This document shows positions 35,275 to 43,743 of a DNA stretch of 54,125 bases, in pieces. This DNA is from JAAZFF01 sp964405775. Lineage in GTDB: Bacteria; Verrucomicrobiota; Kiritimatiellia; RFP12; UBA3636. The translations under genes were made by a program, and so were the position numbers. The notes beneath the pieces were generated by a model, which saw only the letters and a program-made list of their open reading frames with translations, had not been told where the DNA came from and searched no databases. The stretch spans positions 1 through 54,125 of the forward strand of contig CAYOPG010000004.1 of the NCBI GenBank assembly GCA_964405775.1, given 5' to 3'. The first letter of the stretch is position 1; each line of letters begins with the position of its first letter.

Positions 35275-35304
35275 ACTATACACTATTCCCGCTTTTCGGT
35301 GCAA
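35275..35304 (-). promoter_or_regulatory. Promoter of purC
   Basis: On the minus strand, TTGCAC (35304-35299) and TATAGT (35280-35275) are 18 bases apart. The predicted start lies about 48 bases before the purC ATG. No purine-box-like repeat could be seen. Confidence 0.4.
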
Positions 35305-35395
35305 GTTGCGAACACGGCTGGAATCCTTCGACCTTTAAGTCGAGATTTTTATGTCCCTTTTTGTGACTCCAGCACTGGTGCGCGTGATCCGCTCG

Positions 35396-37870
35396 TCAGT
35401 GTGGCCTGACGCGTCGTGTGGCGGTAGCCTGCGTCGGGTCTTCTGGCCAGTAGTGTTTTGGGTAGCGTCCGCGTAAGTCTTTGCGGACTTCCGGATATCC
35501 GTTCTTCCAGAAGCTCGCGAGGTCGGATGTGACTTGAACTGGCCGCTGTGCAGGCGATAGAAGTTTTAATAGAATCGGTATGCGTCCCCCAGCGACGCGT
35601 GGCGTTTCCATCATGCCGAAAACTTCCTGGATGCGGACTGATGCCGCGGGTTGATCTCCTGTGTAGTTTATCTTTATGTTTGATCCGCTGGGTACCGTGA
35701 GTTGTGACGGAGCGAGCGAATCTAGGCGCCGCGCCGCTGCTCCCAGCATCGCTTGCAAGGGGTGAACCAGATCGACAGCCGATGCCTGTGCGAGTGTCGT
35801 TTTGCCATTCAGATAAGGTCCGAGCCATTGCTCAAGTGTTGCTGCCAAAGCCTCGTCTGAGACGTCCGGCAGGCCTTCCTCTGGCATAGCCAAAGCAACG
35901 GTTAAGATGCGGGCCTGTAGGTTGCGTGCGGCAGGTGTCCAGTTGAGGCGCTCAATGCTTTCACGGCGTATGCCTCCGCAGAGGCATTTCAGCAGTGCCT
36001 CTGGGTCGGGGTCTTTCAGCGGGCGGTCGCGTACAGGTATTTCGCCGAAGAACTCGCGATTGGTCGCATCTATGCTTTTTGATCTTGAGTTCCATTCCAT
36101 TATCTCCTTGGAATGGAACATGTGTGAGAAGTGGCGCTCAACGTCTGCGCTGGAAAGCGGCGCTGCAAGGCGGATCGTGGCATCGGCATCTTTGTCGTCT
36201 ATGTCGGCGATTGCGATCCAGTCTGTTACGCCGAGGGGATCATTAGCAGGGAGTTTTGCGCCGCGTCCTCCGCTTAGCAGATAGCGTCCGGGATCATCGG
36301 CGTTTTTGCGCCGGTAACCTATTCTGTCCGGGTACGCCCATGCGAGCATGATGCCGATGGATTCGTGGCGGGGTGTGGACTCTGCCACGATCTGTCTGAG
36401 TTGCGATCGCCAAGCTGAGGCGAGGTCGCGAATGCGTTTGCGCACCGGTTTTGGTAGTGTTCCGTTTTCACCTTCCGCGGCGGCAACAAGATGTTCGGCA
36501 TTTGAGGAGATTCGGAAGCCGGAGTTGCCAGCTTCGGAGATAGCGGCGGCAAGTGTGCATGCTGTTTCATCGGCGGCGGAAATCATGGAATGGGCGAGGC
36601 GCGGATGGGCGCCCAGTCTTGTCATGAGTCGGCCGTGGGGTGTTATTGACCCTTGTGAATCCAGTGCGTCTAGTGCACGGAGCAGCTCAACCGCCTGCTT
36701 CCAAGTGTTGGCAGGTGGCGGGGTGAGCCAAGGAAGCGAATCGGGAGTGGAGGAGCCCCAGTCAGCGCATTGCAGGACAACGTCTGCAAGGTCAGCCGTA
36801 AGGATTTCCGGCGGGGAAGAGGGGTCGAGAGCGCGGTCTTCATCCTCCGACCAGATACGGTAGCAGGTTCCCGGACCTAGGCGCCCCGCACGCCCACGTC
36901 GTTGGTCGGCTCTGTCGCGGGTTATGCGGACCGTTTCAAGACGACTCATGCCCGTGGCGTGCGAGAAACGAGAGACGCGCACAGCACCGGAATCGACCAC
37001 GGCGGAGATGCCTTCGATTGTAAGAGACGATTCCGCGATGGAAGTGGCGAGCACTACCTTTCGGCGACCCGGTGGAGATGGAGCCAGTGCTGCATCCTGC
37101 TCCGCTTTTGGCAGGGCGGCATAAAGCGGGGCGATGTCCGTGGCAGAGTCCGCACTCTGCCACAGCGATTCGGCAGTGGCGCGTATTTCGCCTTCGCCGG
37201 GCAGGAAAGCGAGGATTGAACCGGGGTGTTCGCGGAGGGCTCGGCGGACTGTTGCGGCGGTGCGGTCGGAGACGCGTTCTTCGGCGGGGCGTGGAACGAA
37301 TATTGTTTCGACGGGATACATGCGCCCCTCAGCGCTGACGACAGGTGCGCCTCCGTGGGCGAGGTGGCGAGCTACGGCTGTGGCGTCGAGTGTGGCGGAC
37401 ATGACGAGAATGCGCATATCAGGGCGTATTGAGCGCTGGACGTCTAGCGCGAGAGCGAGGCCGAAATCAGCGTTTATCGAGCGCTCGTGGAACTCATCGA
37501 AAATCAGGAGACCTGTGTCGGAGAGTTCGGGATCGGAAAGTATTTGACGGGCGAGGATTCCCTCGGTGAGTACTACGATCTGGGTGTCGCGCGAAAAATT
37601 GCGTTCAAGACGTATGTGGTGCCCCACGGTTTTCCCCGATGGTTCGCCGAGAATATCCGACATGCGCCATGCCGCAGCGCGCGCTGCCATGCGGCGTGGT
37701 TCGAGCATGAGTATGCGTTTGCCCGCGAGCCAAGGTTCTTCCAAGAGTGCTAGCGGAACGACGGTGGTTTTGCCGGAGCCCGGTGGTGCAGTCAGAACGG
37801 CGGAGTTCCCATCGGCAAGTGCGGCTTTCAGGCGCGGGAGCGCGGAGGTGACTGGCAGGTTTGGAAGCAT
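35396..37870 (-). CDS. hrpB: ATP-dependent helicase HrpB
   Basis: An 824-residue DEAH-type helicase. The start LPVTSALPRLKAALADGNSAVLTAPPGSGKTTVVPLALLEE holds Walker A, DEFHERS is the Walker B/DExH box, MSATLD is motif III, and QRRGRAGRLGPGTCYRIWSEDED is motif VI. The HrpB-specific C-terminus with RIQEVFGMMETPRVAGG, ILLKLLSPAQRPVQVTSDLASFW and KDLRGRYPKHYWPEDP is complete. Its substrate is not known for the family. The chosen ATG at 37870 aligns with the E. coli start; an ATG at 37900 is possible. Reading further upstream would enter the riboswitch of the opposite strand. Confidence 0.93.
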   Translation of the reverse strand: MLPNLPVTSALPRLKAALADGNSAVLTAPPGSGKTTVVPLALLEEPWLAGKRILMLEPRRMAARAAAWRMSDILGEPSGKTVGHHIRLERNFSRDTQIVVLTEGILARQILSDPELSDTGLLIFDEFHERSINADFGLALALDVQRSIRPDMRILVMSATLDATAVARHLAHGGAPVVSAEGRMYPVETIFVPRPAEERVSDRTAATVRRALREHPGSILAFLPGEGEIRATAESLWQSADSATDIAPLYAALPKAEQDAALAPSPPGRRKVVLATSIAESSLTIEGISAVVDSGAVRVSRFSHATGMSRLETVRITRDRADQRRGRAGRLGPGTCYRIWSEDEDRALDPSSPPEILTADLADVVLQCADWGSSTPDSLPWLTPPPANTWKQAVELLRALDALDSQGSITPHGRLMTRLGAHPRLAHSMISAADETACTLAAAISEAGNSGFRISSNAEHLVAAAEGENGTLPKPVRKRIRDLASAWRSQLRQIVAESTPRHESIGIMLAWAYPDRIGYRRKNADDPGRYLLSGGRGAKLPANDPLGVTDWIAIADIDDKDADATIRLAAPLSSADVERHFSHMFHSKEIMEWNSRSKSIDATNREFFGEIPVRDRPLKDPDPEALLKCLCGGIRRESIERLNWTPAARNLQARILTVALAMPEEGLPDVSDEALAATLEQWLGPYLNGKTTLAQASAVDLVHPLQAMLGAAARRLDSLAPSQLTVPSGSNIKINYTGDQPAASVRIQEVFGMMETPRVAGGRIPILLKLLSPAQRPVQVTSDLASFWKNGYPEVRKDLRGRYPKHYWPEDPTQATATRRVRPH

Positions 37871-37993
37871 ATTAGCGCCAATAGATCGCGTTATTATCAT
37901 TTTGTGCCTGAATTGTACCATATCCGGGTTTTTGGCGCTAGCCGAGTGGTTGAACCTAATGCTTGCATTGTTACGGCCAGTTGGTTTACTATA

Positions 37994-38181
37994 GGCCGCA
38001 TAAACCAACCGACAGGTAGGTAGGCCGGAGCCAACGGAAGTCCGTGTAAATCGGACGCGGTGACGCCGCTGTAAGTGATAGTCCGAGGCAATATGCCACG
38101 AGAAGGTGGGGGTCTCTTTTCCCCAGCGATCGGAAGGTGCCAAGGGTGTTATTGTCACGAGCCAGAAGACGAGTTACGGCC
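37994..38181 (+). ncRNA. Cobalamin riboswitch
   Basis: The conserved cobalamin-riboswitch core is visible at 38036-38075: a GGAAGTCCGTGTAAATCGGA-type stem and loop, then CGCGG, GACGCCGCTGTAAG. Downstream are GCCACGAGAAGG (38095-38106), a GATCGGAAGGTGCCAAG arm and GAGCCAGAAGACGAG (38159-38173). The closing stem P1 pairs GGCCG..TAA (37994-38003) with TTACGGCC (38174-38181). The family senses adenosylcobalamin or methylcobalamin and normally switches genes off when it is plentiful. The next gene starts 68 bases downstream. Confidence 0.92.
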
Positions 38182-38188
38182 AATTCAG

Positions 38189-38216
38189 GTGTGGATGGGT
38201 GTCCACTCCGCCACCG
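38189..38216 (+). promoter_or_regulatory. Expression-platform hairpin after the riboswitch
   Basis: GGTGTGGA and TCCA..CACC can form an imperfect stem (approximately 38189-38216) between the riboswitch and the gene's ribosome site (AAAGAGAG, 38235-38242). No run of T follows, so a translational or anti-termination mechanism by pairing is more likely than an intrinsic terminator. The exact switching fold cannot be decided by eye. Confidence 0.35.
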
Positions 38217-38249
38217 TATGGTATAAGGTCGTACAAAGAGAGATGATAA

Positions 38250-40199
38250 ATGAACAAATGTTTGCGCGTTTTGAGCGCGGCCGCGATTGCGCTGCCGTGC
38301 TGGCTTGGCTTTGCTCCTGAATTCGCCTCTGCATCAACCGGAAGCTTCACCTTCGACGATATCCACTACTGGGTGGGCGAGGGAACGAACCGGGCCGTGG
38401 TACTAATAGACTACGACTTCCGTGGACGCGCCGCCGGCGTATCGAACTCCCTCGCATACGGTTTCCGCTGGAATGGCGAGATAACGCAACTCGAGGCGTT
38501 GCGCTTGATAGGCGGGGAGGACAAACGCCTCCACTTCTCCACATATGAAAGCTGGGGAAGCACATTGCCGGAAGCCTTCGCCTATGACAGAAAAGGCAAC
38601 GGAGGTGCGTTCGCCCTTTCAGATGGCCTGAAGACCGATCCAGGGGACATAATCGAGAGCTGCAACTCGGATACGGGATGGAACTTCTACTGGGCGACCA
38701 CTGAGTTGACAAACTCGACCACTTTCACGGAAAACTTCCGGTTCATTACAAGGGGGGGAATCGCCTCGGAATATATGATCCCCGATTCTTTTTTAGGGCT
38801 GATGTTCCTACCCTGGGCAACGACTTGGAATGAGAGTATCGGGGAGTGGGACGCGGAATGGAACCCGCTGCCTTACACCTATCCTGAGACAGGCGATTAT
38901 ATAGATTTCATCCCTTCAATGCCTGTGGCAGCGGAGTCGCCATATGGGTTTAGAGTTTTTGGTTTCGAGTCGGACACCAGCGCTTATTTCGCAGGGAATT
39001 ATATCCATCCAGAAGCGGCGGTTGGACGTCCGGCGGCATCAACTCTGCCTAAGGATGCCGATCAATACGACGGGCCCGCCATTCCGTTGACTCCACTCAT
39101 GGGCGCCATGGGCACAAACCAGGTGCTAAGACTCGTCGATATTTATGATGATTTCGGAGACCTAGAAACACGCGGGTGCATCACGATTGAGTTCGACCAT
39201 CCCGTGGTGGATGATCCGAACAACCCGTGGGGTCTTGATTTCATAGTCTTTGGCAATGCCTTCTACCAGGGCAACGCCGGAAGTGAAAACATGACTGGTT
39301 TTGAAAATCCCACGAACGTTATTGTCAGAAAAGTTTCCACGAATAATCCTGAGATCCTCGTCGCCGAGCCGGGGCTTGTGGCGGTGTCGCAGGACAGGGA
39401 AACGTGGTTTACTTCAGACACGTGGTTGCACGCTGACTCTTTCGCTCCGACGCTTGGCTACAAGCTCGACCCTGCAAACGCCAATCCAGCCCTTTTTGCC
39501 GGCAACAAGTGGTGGGGCGCCAAGACCGATCCGACATATCCGGTTCCGCCGTGGGGAGAGGAGTCTATTGCGCCGGGCACAAACCTCGCGCAAATTGCCA
39601 CGTGGTACAACGGATCTGCAGGTGGCGCAGCTTTCGATATTTCAAGTCTTGACCTGCCAGCTACGCACAACGGAAGAAAGTGGTTCAAGTATGTTCGAAT
39701 TACGAACAATGCCAACCCGGACGATGGTAGTTCCTCATGCGAAATCGATGCCGTTGCGGACGTCTATCCCGACACGCCATACGGAGTTTACGCTAAAGAG
39801 CTCTACGCTTGGACTGAGCTGCCGTCGAAAGGAAGAAAAACCGCGCTTGCCGCAAACGGTCGGCCGAACTTTGTGAACTTCGCATTGGGGGAGGACCCTG
39901 CCGCTACACTTGAGATAAGCGACTTCGTCGTACGTGATGGGCGTCTATGGTTCTCTTTCCCTGTCTGGAAGGCGGACTGGAATATCAACGACATGCTTGA
40001 ATCAGGCATAGATTTCAGCGTCCGCGCCAAGAGCAAATTGACGAACGCGGGATCCGGCAACAACGTATTTGGTTTTGCCAGTTTCGAGGGGTTGACCACA
40101 AACTCGGTTGACGGCACATACACCGCGACGATTTCCGTCGACGAGCTGCCGACGGCCCAAAACGCGTTCTTCCGTCTTGGCATTTCGGCTGAAGAGTAG
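38250..40199 (+). CDS. Secreted protein under cobalamin-riboswitch control
   Basis: A 649-residue exported protein with a signal peptide (NKCLRVLSAAAIALPCWLGFAPEFASA, cleaved near residue 28). A first domain, about residues 30-230, is rich in Trp and Tyr (FDDIHYWVGEGTNRAVVLIDYDFRG, LAYGFRWNGEITQLEALRLIGG). A second, about 260-520, starts with GNYIHPEAAVGRPA and holds FDHPVVDDPNNPWGLDFIVFGNAFYQG. A C-terminal region of about 120 residues looks like a beta-sandwich. There is no lipobox, membrane anchor or PEP-CTERM tail. I recall similar domains in secreted PVC proteins near cobalamin riboswitches, unverified; cobalamin capture is an inference from the riboswitch. A pseudopilin gene follows after 5 bases. 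Confidence 0.75.
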   Translation: MNKCLRVLSAAAIALPCWLGFAPEFASASTGSFTFDDIHYWVGEGTNRAVVLIDYDFRGRAAGVSNSLAYGFRWNGEITQLEALRLIGGEDKRLHFSTYESWGSTLPEAFAYDRKGNGGAFALSDGLKTDPGDIIESCNSDTGWNFYWATTELTNSTTFTENFRFITRGGIASEYMIPDSFLGLMFLPWATTWNESIGEWDAEWNPLPYTYPETGDYIDFIPSMPVAAESPYGFRVFGFESDTSAYFAGNYIHPEAAVGRPAASTLPKDADQYDGPAIPLTPLMGAMGTNQVLRLVDIYDDFGDLETRGCITIEFDHPVVDDPNNPWGLDFIVFGNAFYQGNAGSENMTGFENPTNVIVRKVSTNNPEILVAEPGLVAVSQDRETWFTSDTWLHADSFAPTLGYKLDPANANPALFAGNKWWGAKTDPTYPVPPWGEESIAPGTNLAQIATWYNGSAGGAAFDISSLDLPATHNGRKWFKYVRITNNANPDDGSSSCEIDAVADVYPDTPYGVYAKELYAWTELPSKGRKTALAANGRPNFVNFALGEDPAATLEISDFVVRDGRLWFSFPVWKADWNINDMLESGIDFSVRAKSKLTNAGSGNNVFGFASFEGLTTNSVDGTYTATISVDELPTAQNAFFRLGISAEE

Positions 40200-40204
40200 A
40201 ATGA

Positions 40205-40990
40205 GTGGTGAAAACGGTGAGAAAACCTTTCAGACAGCCAGGAGACATAATTGACCTCTCAAGCGCGGGGTTCACTCTGTTAGAGCTGTTTGTGGTTATA
40301 GCGATAGCGGGAATTCTTATGACACTTACCGTCGGCGCAGTCGGCAAAGCGAGAACTGCCTCCCAACGCGTTAAATGCGCGTCCAATCTCCGCAACATGG
40401 TTGTTGCCGCCACCGCGTATGCGGAAGACCACAACGGACGCTTCCCGTGGGCGTCGCGCAAGGTCAAGGGCTACCAATCTTGGTGCTGGGACTTTGTTAT
40501 ACCCTCTGGCGGCAAACCCCAGCCCGGAGTGATGTGGAGCGGCTACGGGATCAATTCCGTGTTGCAATGCCCGTCGTTCATAGACGGCAGAGCGAACTGG
40601 GAAGGTGACCCTTACACCGGCTACAATTACAACTCCAGCTTCATAGGGAAGGTGGAGGGGGATCCGGCCAAGCGGCAAGCGCCGGCTACGCTCGCCCAGA
40701 TAGAAGATCCTGCGCGGACGGCAATGTTTGGCGACGGCCAATACGGCGGAGGCGCCAACAAATTCATGCGCTCCCCAAAAGCGAACAGAGACAACGACTT
40801 CTCGGGTAAGTATGTGCGAGAATCTGGCACACAGGGGTTCCGCCACGGCGGCAAGACCAACGTGGCATTCGCCGACGGTCATGTAGAGGCGCTGTCGCAA
40901 CCATACCAATATGGCGGAGCCGAGGGGTTCACGGCACCCGATTGCGGTTTCATTTCTGCCGACAACAGCCTCTACTCGCTGGATAAATAA
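40205..40990 (+). CDS. Type II pseudopilin with H-X9-DG motif
   Basis: A 261-residue prepilin-like protein. After a 19-residue leader comes SAGFTLLELFVVIAIAGILMTLTVGAV, with the prepilin peptidase site Gly-Phe and Glu at +5. The globular part is Cys/Tyr/Trp-bearing and ends with the FRHGGKTNVAFADGHVEAL motif, typical of the large PVC pseudopilin family (DUF1559-like). The start is GTG at 40205 or 40208, only 5 bases after the stop of the riboswitch-controlled gene, so it should share that regulation. Its likely role is in a type II-secretion-like pseudopilus or surface display. Confidence 0.85.
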   Translation: MVKTVRKPFRQPGDIIDLSSAGFTLLELFVVIAIAGILMTLTVGAVGKARTASQRVKCASNLRNMVVAATAYAEDHNGRFPWASRKVKGYQSWCWDFVIPSGGKPQPGVMWSGYGINSVLQCPSFIDGRANWEGDPYTGYNYNSSFIGKVEGDPAKRQAPATLAQIEDPARTAMFGDGQYGGGANKFMRSPKANRDNDFSGKYVRESGTQGFRHGGKTNVAFADGHVEALSQPYQYGGAEGFTAPDCGFISADNSLYSLDK

Positions 40991-41021
40991 AAGACGTTTG
41001 TCGAATTGGTAACGTGATCAT

Positions 41022-42356
41022 TTAATTCATGGGTTCTGACGTCCATCTGCGCTTGATATACCAAGCGGTCAGACCCCCAAAAACAGCGGCTAAAAGTGCA
41101 GTTGTTAACAGGTAACTCCTGGCACCACCTGCGATTCCATGGTTTTTCACCGCGAATGCGGTTACGAGCCATCCGGGGATGATTACGGCTATGATGCCCA
41201 CCAGACAGACTGTCTGTCGCCGCATGATAATTAGGACGGATTGGAGTATGTAATATACTGCCAGCAGGGCGCCCCCGGCTATGAGGATGCACAGAGTTCC
41301 CCTGTGGTGCGTCAGATCAATTCCATAGAACAGCGTTAGGAGCTGACTTCCAAAAGCATAGGAGAAGAAAAGCGTGGGCAGCGAGAAAGCCACCACCCAA
41401 AGGATTTGGATGTAAATCTGTCTGAGGAATCCGCGCCTGTCGCCATTTTTATAGAGCCAGCTCATACTGGTCAGAGCGGGGCGCAGCACGAATCCCGATA
41501 GTAGGCTGACCAGAAATGCCAGCATGAACAGAGCGTTGTATTCGGCCATCTTGCTTTCGTCGAGATGTCGGTCAATCGCGTACTTGGACATGTTGTTGAC
41601 GTACATGAACAGGAACGCGTTCAGAGCAAGAGGCAGACATGAGATGAGAAGCGCGCGCTGCGCACTCCAGTTGGATATCCTGACATTGCGTATGAACGAC
41701 CGGATCAGAACGCCGTCGGACAATATAAAAAGACCCCAGTAAATCAGCACCATCAACGCTAATGAGACAAGCATGTCCTTTGTGAACCACAGCGCCACGC
41801 AGAACAGGATCATAGGAAGAAACGTTTTATAGAACACGCCCTTCGAGGCTATATCAAGCCTCCCAAACTGCTGGTACCGGCCTTCCAGAACGTCCGAAAA
41901 AGACTCTCCAGATCTCAGCACCATGAGTAGAATGAGTGCGGCAGCCTTGTCATTCCATCCGTCGCCGAACGCGATCAGCCCGACAGCGGCTGCCATCATT
42001 AATGCGACAGTGATGATTCTTGACACGAAATAGTCGTCAAACGAGAAGACCTCGTCGACGTCCGACACCTGATATGTGCGCATTTGAAAAAGCCCAATGG
42101 TCACCAGTTGCTGGGATATCGCCATTGCTATGCTGAACACGCCTCCCCAATAAGGCCCCCGGTCTCCAAGAATGCGCAATATGGAAACAAGCAGGATGAA
42201 CGAGCTGCCGCAGAAGCATCCGCCTGAGAAAGCGGTCCAGAAATAGGTTCGCGCTTGAAGGTTGCCTGGTTTTTCAAGTTTGAAAAAGCGCCGGACCAAA
42301 TTCCCCGCCCAAGTGGGGTTCCCCATTGGAAGTGGGAGACGAGAGTTGTTGTCCAT
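41022..42356 (-). CDS. Polysaccharide flippase-like membrane protein
   Basis: A 444-residue protein with about 12 membrane helices and the spacing of the Wzx/MATE-like polysaccharide exporters (ILRILGDRGPYWGGVFSIAMAISQQLVTIGLFQMRTYQV near the N-terminus, and the R-SGESFSDVLEGRYQQFGRLDIAS segment common in flippases). It should move an undecaprenyl-linked saccharide across the inner membrane. It lies 14 bases downstream of the PHP-PRTase gene on the same strand, and probably belongs with the glycosyltransferases at 43.7-48.4 kb. Confidence 0.75.
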   Translation of the reverse strand: MDNNSRLPLPMGNPTWAGNLVRRFFKLEKPGNLQARTYFWTAFSGGCFCGSSFILLVSILRILGDRGPYWGGVFSIAMAISQQLVTIGLFQMRTYQVSDVDEVFSFDDYFVSRIITVALMMAAAVGLIAFGDGWNDKAAALILLMVLRSGESFSDVLEGRYQQFGRLDIASKGVFYKTFLPMILFCVALWFTKDMLVSLALMVLIYWGLFILSDGVLIRSFIRNVRISNWSAQRALLISCLPLALNAFLFMYVNNMSKYAIDRHLDESKMAEYNALFMLAFLVSLLSGFVLRPALTSMSWLYKNGDRRGFLRQIYIQILWVVAFSLPTLFFSYAFGSQLLTLFYGIDLTHHRGTLCILIAGGALLAVYYILQSVLIIMRRQTVCLVGIIAVIIPGWLVTAFAVKNHGIAGGARSYLLTTALLAAVFGGLTAWYIKRRWTSEPMN

Positions 42357-42369
42357 TCTTTTGGGTTGC

Positions 42370-43635
42370 CTAGTTGTACTTTGAAGGGTAAAGCCACTTT
42401 TCGCGGATCAAGGCATATCGTTCGTATTCCGGCGAGTATTTGAACCAGGGGAATCGTGGAAATTTGAAGACTTTGCCACGGTGGTCGGAAATGAGGTAGT
42501 CGGGGTTGTATTCACCGTTCAAGACGCGTATGCAAGCTGTCTTGGTTTCCGAGGCCGTTCCCTCGACCATTTTTAGCGCCGCTAGGAATGTGCGTCCGCT
42601 GCCCGATTCGTCGTCCACCAGCAGTATCTTTTTGCCTCGTATCGAGTCCGGGCAAGATCCACCGACCACCGGCTCGTTCCCGTACAAGGCGTCACGCAAA
42701 TAACAGCCGCCGATTATGTCGTCTGTGTCCAGATTCCCGATGCGTAGCTGCCGGTGTCTGATACTTATCGTTTCGAACGGCAGATCCAGCGCCTTGGCAA
42801 CATGAAAAGCCGGGAATAGACCGCCGCTTGCTATGCCGACCACCATGTCTGGTTTGTATCCCGATGTTTTTACATTCTCTGCGAGCTTGCGGCAAAGGTC
42901 TTCGACTTCAGCCAACGAGAAGAAGCTCCCGCCGGTAAGGCGGAAAATGGTGCGTTGCATTGCGGTGAAGCACCGTTCGGGCAGGTTAAGCGGGGAGTAC
43001 TTGCCCCAGATGGATTTGATGCGCAGGCAACCCCGGTAAAAATATGAATCGCGCTTTGCGCGTATGTTTTCCAGCTTCCAGGGGAAGTTCTCGCGCGTGG
43101 GAAGTTCGGCGAGTTTGAAAGTGGTTCTCCCGATTTCCTCCGGGAAGTGCGCGTCGGCACCGTAGAGCGCCAGTTTGCCGTGGCGTGCGCAGTCTTTGGT
43201 GGCGCGGCGGTCGTGCCGCGCGGAAAAAGTGCGGGCGTTGAAAACTTCCACGGCGTCGGTCTTCGAAAATGCGGTCTCGTATATATCAGCCTTGAGCGAA
43301 GAGGGGCGCCATGCGTCGTACGGATGTGGAAGAACCACGATCCCTCCCTGTTCCCGAATCGCCGCCATCGTCTGTTCAAGACCCTTGCCCGGCTCGATCT
43401 TTTCCTTTAGAAAGAGACCTATAACTTCGCCGGAGGTTGTCATTATCTCTTCTCCTACCACGGTGTGGAATTCAGGAAAGCGTTCGCGAAACCGGAGCGC
43501 CCCCTCAATGGTGTTATGGTCGGTAATGAAGAGTGTGTCTATTCCGGCGGCATTGGCTCGCCGCGCAAGCTCTTCGAGCGTTATGCGCCCGTCGCCGGAA
43601 TAAATCGTGTGGACATGGAAACAACATTTCTTCAT
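42370..43635 (-). CDS. PHP phosphoesterase fused to a phosphoribosyltransferase
   Basis: A 421-residue two-domain protein. Residues 1-220 are a PHP metal-dependent phosphoesterase: CCFHVHTIYSGDG (HxH), FITDHNTIEGAL, VVGEEIMTTSGEVIGLFL, VLPHPYDAWR and the final DAHFPEEIG. This matches the RNase AM/nucleotide-phosphatase type. Residues about 240-421 are a type I phosphoribosyltransferase: DMVVGIASGGLFPAFHVAKAL and the PRPP loop KKILLVDDESGSGRTFLAALK. I do not know this fusion as a described enzyme; a nucleotide or PRPP recycling role is only inferred. The start is the ATG at 43635, shortly after the predicted transcript start, with no ribosome site. Confidence 0.85.
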   Translation of the reverse strand: MKKCCFHVHTIYSGDGRITLEELARRANAAGIDTLFITDHNTIEGALRFRERFPEFHTVVGEEIMTTSGEVIGLFLKEKIEPGKGLEQTMAAIREQGGIVVLPHPYDAWRPSSLKADIYETAFSKTDAVEVFNARTFSARHDRRATKDCARHGKLALYGADAHFPEEIGRTTFKLAELPTRENFPWKLENIRAKRDSYFYRGCLRIKSIWGKYSPLNLPERCFTAMQRTIFRLTGGSFFSLAEVEDLCRKLAENVKTSGYKPDMVVGIASGGLFPAFHVAKALDLPFETISIRHRQLRIGNLDTDDIIGGCYLRDALYGNEPVVGGSCPDSIRGKKILLVDDESGSGRTFLAALKMVEGTASETKTACIRVLNGEYNPDYLISDHRGKVFKFPRFPWFKYSPEYERYALIREKWLYPSKYN

Positions 43636-43658
43636 AATTTTATTGCGCTTTTGATCGT

Positions 43659-43688
43659 ATTTTAGCTTTATCCGCATTGACATGTCAA
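43659..43688 (-). promoter_or_regulatory. Promoter of the PHP-PRTase gene with palindromic -35
   Basis: On the minus strand, a perfect TTGACA (43688-43683) and TAAAAT (43664-43659) are 18 bases apart. The -35 box is half of a perfect 12-base palindrome, TTGACATGTCAA, at 43677-43688. The divergent GT2 gene starts at 43744 and has a TATACT at 43706-43711. Confidence 0.5.
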
Positions 43689-43743
43689 TTGATTGGGCAA
43701 TTTGTTATACTACTTGCTTAGATTCTTTGGTAAACTCTGAAAA

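Noticed and set aside
35330..35354. Short hairpin TCGAC-CTTTAA-GTCGA followed by ATTTTT
   Set aside because: A 5-base stem in the wrong orientation for either flanking minus-strand gene; too weak to call a terminator.
37871..38158. N-terminal extension of hrpB
   Set aside because: It would run antisense through the cobalamin riboswitch and is not part of the HrpB family; the start at 37870 aligns with known members.
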